A DNA stretch of 64,000 nucleotides from Propionibacteriaceae bacterium (lineage in GTDB: Bacteria > Actinomycetota > Actinomycetes > Propionibacteriales > Propionibacteriaceae). The stretch's first letter is position 1; each line of letters opens with the position of its first letter. The position numbers and the translations under genes were made by a program. The notes below the pieces were generated by a model that worked only from the letters and a program-made list of their open reading frames with translations, did no database searches and had not been told where the DNA came from. The DNA lies in contig JAOPXN010000017.1 of the NCBI GenBank assembly GCA_025965155.1, forward strand, positions 1-64,000, written 5' to 3'. This document shows positions 57,906 to 64,000 of this stretch, piece after piece.

Positions 57906-59588
57906 ATGGCTGAGTTCATCTTCTCGATGCACAACGTACGCAAGGCCCTGGGCGACAAGGTCGTCCTGGACAACGTCACCCTCGATTTTCTCCCCGGAGC
58001 CAAGATCGGCGTGGTGGGACCGAACGGCACCGGCAAGTCGACGCTGCTCAAGCTGATGGCCGGGCTGGAGGTGGCGAACAACGGTGAAGCCCGGCTGGCC
58101 AAGCAAGCCACCGTTGGCATCTTGATGCAGGAGCCGCCGCTCACCGAGGGCAAGACCGTCCTGGAGAACATCGAGGAGGGGGTGGCCGAGACGAAGGCGC
58201 TGATGAACCGCTACAACGACGTCGCCGCGGCCATGGGTGACCCGGACGCCGACTTCGACGCCCTGATGACGGAGATGGGTGAGCTGCAGACCGAGCTCGA
58301 CCACCGTGACGCGTGGGAGATCGACTCCCAGCTGGAACAGGCCATGGACGCCCTGCGGTGCCCGCCCCCGGACGCAATCGTTGACGTCCTCTCGGGTGGG
58401 GAACGTCGCCGCGTCGCGCTGTGCAAGCTGCTGCTGCAGCAGCCCGACCTCCTGCTGCTCGACGAGCCCACCAACCACCTGGACGCCGAGTCGGTGCACT
58501 GGCTGGAAGGCCATCTCAAGAGCTACGCCGGCGCCGTCCTGGCCGTCACCCACGACCGGTACTTCCTCGACAACGTGGCGGAGTGGATCCTCGAGCTGGA
58601 CCGCGGTCGTACCCACCCGTACGAGGGCAACTACTCGACCTATCTGGAGACCAAGCGGTCCCGGCTGCAGCTGGAGGGCCGCAAGGACGCCAAGCGCGCC
58701 AAGATCTTGGAGCGCGAGCTGGACTGGGTCCGGTCGAGCCCGAAGGCCCGGCAGGCCAAGAACCGGGCCCGGTTGGCCCGCTATGAGGAGCTCGCAGCCG
58801 AGGCCGACCGCAACCGCAAGCTCGACTTCGAGGAGATCAACATTCCGTCGGGCCCGCGGCTGGGCAGCCAGGTCCTGGACGCCGAGAAGGTCGTCAAGGG
58901 CTTCGGCGACCGGCTGCTCTTCAACGGTCTGAGCTTCTCGCTCCCGCGCGCCGGCATCGTCGGTGTGGTCGGACCGAACGGTGTCGGCAAGTCCACCCTG
59001 TTCCGGATGATCGTCGGCGAGGAGACGCCCGACGACGGAGCTCTCCGCGTCGGTGAGACCGTGAAGATCTCCTACACCGACCAGAGCCGGTCTGGGCTGG
59101 ACCCGAAGAAGAACGTCTGGGAGCTGGTCTCCGACGGCCTGGACTTCATCAAGGTGGGCAACTTCGAGATCCCGTCCCGCGCCTACGTGGCCTCCTTCGG
59201 GTTCAAGGGTCCGGACCAGCAGAAGCCGTCCGGCGTTCTGTCCGGTGGAGAGCGGAACCGGCTGAACCTGGCGCTCACCCTGAAGATGGGCGGCAACACC
59301 CTGCTGCTCGACGAGCCGACCAACGACCTGGATGTGGAGACGCTGCCGTCGCTGGAGGATGCGCTGTTGGAGTTCCCCGGCTGCGCCGTGGTCATCTCCC
59401 ACGACCGGTGGTTCCTGGACCGGGTCGCCACCCACATCCTGGCCTGGGAAGGTGACGACGAGGACCAGGCGCAGTGGTTCTGGTTCGAGGGCAACTTCGC
59501 CGACTACGAGGCAAACAAGATCAGCCGCCTCGGCGCCGAAGCCGCCCGCCCACACCGCGCCACCCACCGCCGCCTAACCCGCGGCTGA
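57906..59588 (+). CDS. ettA: Energy-dependent translational throttle protein EttA (ABC-F)
   Basis: Two ABC domains (GPNGTGKSTLL, LSGGERRRVAL, LLLDEPTNHLDAES; GPNGVGKSTLF, LSGGERNRLNLA). Confidence 0.95.
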   Translation: MAEFIFSMHNVRKALGDKVVLDNVTLDFLPGAKIGVVGPNGTGKSTLLKLMAGLEVANNGEARLAKQATVGILMQEPPLTEGKTVLENIEEGVAETKALMNRYNDVAAAMGDPDADFDALMTEMGELQTELDHRDAWEIDSQLEQAMDALRCPPPDAIVDVLSGGERRRVALCKLLLQQPDLLLLDEPTNHLDAESVHWLEGHLKSYAGAVLAVTHDRYFLDNVAEWILELDRGRTHPYEGNYSTYLETKRSRLQLEGRKDAKRAKILERELDWVRSSPKARQAKNRARLARYEELAAEADRNRKLDFEEINIPSGPRLGSQVLDAEKVVKGFGDRLLFNGLSFSLPRAGIVGVVGPNGVGKSTLFRMIVGEETPDDGALRVGETVKISYTDQSRSGLDPKKNVWELVSDGLDFIKVGNFEIPSRAYVASFGFKGPDQQKPSGVLSGGERNRLNLALTLKMGGNTLLLDEPTNDLDVETLPSLEDALLEFPGCAVVISHDRWFLDRVATHILAWEGDDEDQAQWFWFEGNFADYEANKISRLGAEAARPHRATHRRLTRG

Positions 59589-59641
59589 CCCACCCTCACC
59601 GCCGAGTAGTCCCATCCTCCGCCCCTCCGTCGGCGTGTCGC

Positions 59642-59681
59642 GGCGGAGGCGGCTAGTGGGCGGAGGCGGCTAGTGGGCGGA
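59642..59681. repeat. 17-bp tandem repeat x 2.4
   Basis: ggcggaggcggctagtg twice perfectly then ggcgga. Confidence 0.85.
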
Positions 59682-59731
59682 TGTGACCAGTCGGCGCAGA
59701 GGGGGCCGGTGACGGATGGCATGCTCGTCGC

Positions 59732-60187
59732 ATGAGTGAAGACGTTCCCCGGGACGACCTGCCCCTTTCCGATCACACCACTCCGGCTGGAGTCAGCGAC
59801 GCAACCGTTGGAGCGCTTGGTCAGCTGTCGGAGGCACTGGAGACGGCAGACCGGGCCAGAGGTCACCTGTACGCGTTCCACCAGCTGACCGGCTCGGCGG
59901 ACATCAAGCTGGCGGAGGCAGTCAGCTCGCTACGGGTGGCTGGCCACGCCGCCATCGCCGATCGGATCGACAAGGAGCTGGTGGGGCGCAACGTGCTGGC
60001 CGGTCGCTGGACCTTCCAGATCGTTGAGGACTACGACGACAACTACTGGTCCCTGTTCCGCGACCTGGAGAGGGCCGCCCGCGACGAGCTGGTGGGCGGA
60101 CGCCGCCACCTGTACGAAGCCCGGCTCAAGCAGGCCGAGCGGACCCGGGGCGAGGCCGGTCACGAAGCCACCCCGGACGAGCTCTGA
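59732..60187 (+). CDS. Conserved hypothetical protein
   Basis: 151-aa ORF with actinobacterial codon usage; helical; no clear domain. Confidence 0.7.
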   Translation: MSEDVPRDDLPLSDHTTPAGVSDATVGALGQLSEALETADRARGHLYAFHQLTGSADIKLAEAVSSLRVAGHAAIADRIDKELVGRNVLAGRWTFQIVEDYDDNYWSLFRDLERAARDELVGGRRHLYEARLKQAERTRGEAGHEATPDEL

Positions 60188-60193
60188 GCCGGC

Positions 60194-63001
60194 TCAGCGC
60201 TTGATCGACTGGGCCAGCAGCTCGGCCAGGGTGATCGCCTGCCGGTCCGCCAGCTCCGCGAGCTGGGTACGGCAGGAGAACCCGTCGGCCAGCACAGTCG
60301 CGTCGGGGTGCGCAGCGACCGCCGGCAGCAGGTCGTGCTCGGCCACCTTGACCGACACGTCGTAGTGGCCCTTCTCGACGCCGAAGTTGCCGGCAAGGCC
60401 GCAGCAGCCACCGACGGTGGTCACGGTGGCGCCGGTGGACTTCAGCAGGGCCGCGTCGGCCTGCCAGCCGATCACCGAAGCATGGTGACAGTGCGGCTGG
60501 GCCACCAGCTCGACGCCGCTGAGGTCTGGCGCCTGCCACCCGTCGGTCCGGCGGAGCAGCTCCGCCAGGGTGAACACGCCGGCCGCCACCTCGGCCACCC
60601 GCGGGTCGTCCAGCAGCTCCGGCGCGTCGCTGCGCCACACGGCCAGGCAGGACGGCTCAAGACCGACGATCGGCGTACCGGCGGCGACGTGCGGGTGCAG
60701 CTGGTCGAGGCTGGCGCGCAGCTGGCGGCGTGCGCCGTCCAGCTGCCCGGTGCTGATCCAGGTCAGTCCGCAGCAGGCCGACCGTTCCAGGAACTGCGGC
60801 GCGTAGCCGGCGGCCTCCAGGACGGCCACCACCGCCTCGACGCCGCGGCCGGTGAAGCAGTCGGAGAACGAGTCCACCCAGATGATCACCGGCTGGCCGG
60901 GCCGCTCCGGCAGCGCCACCCGGCGGCTCGCCGCCAGTCCGGCGAACTTGGGCAGTGAGCGACGCTGGTCCACCCCGGCACTCCACCGGACGATCGAGCG
61001 GAGTCCCGGCATCGAGGTAGTGAAGTTGATCAAGGACGCCAGGCCGCGGACCCGGGTGATCAGGCGGCCCCACCGGGGCAGCCAGCCCAGCGCGTAGTGG
61101 CTGCGGGGGCGGATCTTCCCCCGGTACGTGTGGTCCAGCACCTGTGACTTGTACGCCGCCATGTCGATCCCGGTCGGGCAGTCACGGGCACATCCCTTGC
61201 AGGACAGACAAAGATCCAGAGCCTCGTGCACGGCCGGTGACTTCCAGCCGAGCTGGATCACCTCACCGTTGATCATCTCCTGCAGCACCCGGGCCCGGCC
61301 GCGAGTCGAGTCCTTCTCCTCCCGCGTGGCCTGGTACGACGGACACATCACGCCCAGTCCGGGGGTGTTGTTGGCCAGGCACTTGCCGACTCCGGAGCAC
61401 TTGTGGACTTCGGCGGCGAAGTGGCTGGTGTCCTGGACCGCGGCGGCGCGTACGTCGGCGTCCACCGGTCGGGGGTCCACCAGGACGCCGGGGTTGAGCA
61501 GGTTGTCCGGGTCGAACGCGGCCTTGACCTCGGCGAAGACACCGAGCGCCTCGGGCGAGTACATCGCCGACAGCAGTTCAGAGCGTGCCCGTCCGTCACC
61601 GTGTTCGCCCGACATCGAGCCGCCATAGCCGGCGACCAGCGCAGCCGCCCGTTCCACGAAGGACCGGTAGACCTTGGTGCCGCCCGGCTCGGTCAGCGGG
61701 AAGTCGATCCGGAGGTGTACGCAGCCGTCGCCGAAGTGCCCGTACGGCAGCCCGTCCAGCCCATGCTCGGTGAGCAGCGCGTCCAGGTCGCGCAGGTAGG
61801 CCCCGAGGTGCTGCGGCGGGACGGCGGAGTCCTCCCATCCCGGGTACGCGGGACGGGAGAGGCTGACCCCGGCCAGGCCTGCGCCGTCCTCGCGGATCTT
61901 CCACAGCGCCAGGGCCTGGATCGGGTCATCGACCACCCAGCCGTCCAGCGCCGCCGCGTCGGCCAGCAGCGCATCGGCGCGCAGCCGTACCTCAGCCGGG
62001 TCGTCGCCGACCAGCTCCACGAACACCCAGCCGTCACCCCGCGGCAGCGGCGGCACGGCGGCGTCACCCTTGGAGCGGCGGACGACGTCGACGATCCGAC
62101 GGTCCAGCCCTTCGCAGGCGGTCGGGGAGTGCTTCAGGATCAGCGGTGCGGCGTCCGCCGCGTCGGGCATGGTCGGGTAGCCGAGGGCGATCATCGTCTT
62201 GTACGGCGCGTCGGCCACCAGCCGTACCGTGGCGCCGAGGATCACGGCCAGGGTGCCCTCGGTACCGGCCAGAAACTTGGCCACGTTGAAGCGGTTCTCC
62301 GGCAGCAGATGCTCCAGGCTGTAGCCGGATACCTGCCGGCCGAACCTCCCGAACTCGGTACGGATGGTGCCCAGATGGCTCTTCACCACCCCGGACAGCG
62401 CGTGCAGGCTGGCGGAGTCGTCGGTCCGGTTGGTGCCATCGAGCAACAGCCGCTCGCCCGAGCCGGTGACCACGTCGAGCGCCACCACGTTGTCGGCGGT
62501 CTTGCCGAACCCGAGGGCCCGCGGGCCGCAGGCGTTGTTGCCGATCATCCCGCCGATGGTGCACCGGGTATGGGTAGAGGGGTCGGGTCCGAAGCGCAGC
62601 CCGTACGGGGCGGCGACCGCCTGCAGCGACGCCTGGACCACGCCCGGCTCGACGACGGCCGTGCGAGCCTCGGGGTCAAGGACGCCGATCCGGTTCAGGT
62701 ACCGGGAGGTGTCCAGGATCAGGCCGGGCCCGACAGCGTTGCCTGCGCAGGAGGTGCCGGCCCCGCGGGTGGTGACCGGCATCCCGACCGCCCGCGCCGC
62801 GTCCAGCACGGCGAGCGTCTCGTCGACGTCGCGTGGCTGCGCGACCGCCTTGGGCACAACCCGATACAGGGAGGCGTCGGAGGAGTACATGGCCCGCGTC
62901 AGCTTGCGGCTGTCGAGCACGTGACCCACGCCGCGGCGCTTCAGCTGCAGGCTGAGCTCGGCGGTGGGGGAGGAGAGGGCGATGTCACTGATCATGGGCA
63001 C
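60194..63001 (-). CDS. FAD-binding and (Fe-S)-binding oxidoreductase (D-lactate/glycolate dehydrogenase-like)
   Basis: FAD_binding_4 TRGAGTSCAGNAVGPGLILDTSRYLNRI; LDLCLSCKGCARDCPTGIDM; C-terminal CCG domains (CCGLTWISTGQ, GGCCGLAGNFG). Confidence 0.93.
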   Translation of the reverse strand: MPMISDIALSSPTAELSLQLKRRGVGHVLDSRKLTRAMYSSDASLYRVVPKAVAQPRDVDETLAVLDAARAVGMPVTTRGAGTSCAGNAVGPGLILDTSRYLNRIGVLDPEARTAVVEPGVVQASLQAVAAPYGLRFGPDPSTHTRCTIGGMIGNNACGPRALGFGKTADNVVALDVVTGSGERLLLDGTNRTDDSASLHALSGVVKSHLGTIRTEFGRFGRQVSGYSLEHLLPENRFNVAKFLAGTEGTLAVILGATVRLVADAPYKTMIALGYPTMPDAADAAPLILKHSPTACEGLDRRIVDVVRRSKGDAAVPPLPRGDGWVFVELVGDDPAEVRLRADALLADAAALDGWVVDDPIQALALWKIREDGAGLAGVSLSRPAYPGWEDSAVPPQHLGAYLRDLDALLTEHGLDGLPYGHFGDGCVHLRIDFPLTEPGGTKVYRSFVERAAALVAGYGGSMSGEHGDGRARSELLSAMYSPEALGVFAEVKAAFDPDNLLNPGVLVDPRPVDADVRAAAVQDTSHFAAEVHKCSGVGKCLANNTPGLGVMCPSYQATREEKDSTRGRARVLQEMINGEVIQLGWKSPAVHEALDLCLSCKGCARDCPTGIDMAAYKSQVLDHTYRGKIRPRSHYALGWLPRWGRLITRVRGLASLINFTTSMPGLRSIVRWSAGVDQRRSLPKFAGLAASRRVALPERPGQPVIIWVDSFSDCFTGRGVEAVVAVLEAAGYAPQFLERSACCGLTWISTGQLDGARRQLRASLDQLHPHVAAGTPIVGLEPSCLAVWRSDAPELLDDPRVAEVAAGVFTLAELLRRTDGWQAPDLSGVELVAQPHCHHASVIGWQADAALLKSTGATVTTVGGCCGLAGNFGVEKGHYDVSVKVAEHDLLPAVAAHPDATVLADGFSCRTQLAELADRQAITLAELLAQSIKR

Positions 63002-63080
63002 CGACGATGCTAGCCAGTGCCGCCAATCCCACCCGCCCCGGCCAGACTGTGGGCACCCCGGGCGGTGGGTGGGGCTTGTT

Positions 63081-63168
63081 GGTTTCCCACGTGTACGTGG
63101 GAGACCGCTACTTCACCCACGACATAACCTGTGGGGAGTACCAAATTCCCACGTACACGTGGGAAACC
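63081..63168. repeat. Intergenic 22-bp perfect inverted repeat with self-palindromic arms
   Basis: ggtttcccacgtgtacgtggga (63081-63102) and tcccacgtacacgtgggaaacc (63147-63168) are exact reverse complements. Confidence 0.9.
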
Positions 63169-63219
63169 AGCACACTCCACCCGCGACATACCGATGGGGG
63201 AGCGCGAAGGTCGTGGGTG

Positions 63220-63681
63220 CTAGGGGGTGTCGACGTTCAGGACGGCGCCGAACGCGCGGCCGATGGCTGCGTAGTCGTCCGGGCCGGCGGCCTCGACGAA
63301 GTTGCGGCGGACTGCCTCGACATGGCTCGGGGCGGCGGTCTTGAGGAGCTCGTACCCGTGCGGGGTGAGCTCGGCCCAGACGCCGCGACGGTCGGTCGGG
63401 CAGGTACGTCGGACCACCAGGTCCTCTTTCTCCATCCGGGCGATCGTGTGGGTCAGCCGGGACCGGGACTGGTGCACCGCCTCGGCCAGCTCCGACATCC
63501 GGATCCGGTGGTCCGGCACCTCCTCCAGGCAGACCAGGATCTCGTACTCCGCCAGGTCGATGCCGAACTCGCGGAGGTCGGCGTCCAGCCGCTCGGTCAG
63601 CCGTGCGCTGCCGAGGAGGTAGGTACGCCATACCCGTTGCTGCTCCTTGCTGAGCCACTGTGGCGCCACCGTCTGCTGCAT
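63220..63681 (-). CDS. MarR family transcriptional regulator
   Basis: YEILVCLEEVPDHRIRMSELAEAVHQSRSRLTHTIARMEKEDLVVRRTCPTDRRGVWAELT. Confidence 0.93.
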   Translation of the reverse strand: MQQTVAPQWLSKEQQRVWRTYLLGSARLTERLDADLREFGIDLAEYEILVCLEEVPDHRIRMSELAEAVHQSRSRLTHTIARMEKEDLVVRRTCPTDRRGVWAELTPHGYELLKTAAPSHVEAVRRNFVEAAGPDDYAAIGRAFGAVLNVDTP

Positions 63682-63703
63682 GTCTCAAGGATACGGCGAG
63701 ACA

Positions 63704-63756
63704 GTTGACAATTCAACCGTATCTCACTAGTCTCGGAGGAAAGTTGAAAAGTCAAC
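63704..63756. promoter_or_regulatory. Two candidate MarR operator palindromes
   Basis: gttgacaattcaac (63704-63717) and gttgaaaagtcaac (63743-63756), both GTTGA-N4-TCAAC, in the marR-yceI divergent region. Confidence 0.75.
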
Positions 63757-63777
63757 GACAACGCCAAGGAGACACCA

Positions 63778-64000
63778 ATGACGCAAGAGCTTGAGGCAAC
63801 CGGCCTGGTCGCCGGCACCTGGACGATCGACCCTGTGCACTCCGAGATCAGCTTCACCGTGCGCCACCTGATGAGCAAGGTGCGCGGCAGCTTCGCCGAC
63901 TTCGCCGGCGAGATCATCACCACCGAGAACCCGCTGGAGTCCAGCATCAACGTGACCATCAAGAGCGCGTCGATCTCCACGAACAACGAGCAGCGTGACG
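63778..64000 (+). CDS. YceI family protein (truncated by window end)
   Basis: AGTWTIDPVHSEISFTVRHLMSKVRGSFADFAGEI; aaggagacaccaATG. Confidence 0.93.
   Translation, partial: MTQELEATGLVAGTWTIDPVHSEISFTVRHLMSKVRGSFADFAGEIITTENPLESSINVTIKSASISTNNEQRD

Noticed and set aside
57843-59567. 574-aa minus-strand ORF
   Set aside because: Antisense to ettA; an artefact of high-GC codon structure, with no recognisable domain.

Overview
High-GC actinobacterial chromosome segment, probably Propionibacteriales-like (taxonomy is an inference from gene content and GC only). About 50 protein genes and three tRNAs (Lys-CTT, His-GTG, Arg-TCT) are supported. Recognisable blocks are: murT/gatD; a beta-glucuronidase/GPH transporter/LacI/LarA-like hexuronide locus; orn; a tRNA-Arg-adjacent accessory patch; a LysE-ArgP amino-acid export pair; a Gfo/Idh/MocA + TIM-barrel + PhyH sugar or polyol operon with two frameshifted genes; two-component, secreted and phosphatase genes; P450; MFS; PrsW; a tandem large-GTPase pair; ssb; ettA; an FAD/Fe-S oxidase; and a MarR-YceI divergon. 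No CRISPR array and no intact transposase or prophage was seen. Two systems stand out. (1) At 13900-18896 a translationally coupled four-gene operon encodes a predicted tail-anchored kinase with a propeller-like N-terminus, a 40-aa TM micro-protein, a zinc-ribbon TRAFAC-like GTPase and a GAP1-like tail-anchored protein; this looks like an NTP-dependent conflict or signalling system. (2) At 32506-34931 a compact RiPP cassette encodes a 52-aa precursor with a STCCSFGYDCD C-terminus, an intercistronic hairpin, an MvdD-like ATP-grasp ligase and a possible PpiC-related maturation protein. All family names come from reading translated motifs; no database search was run.
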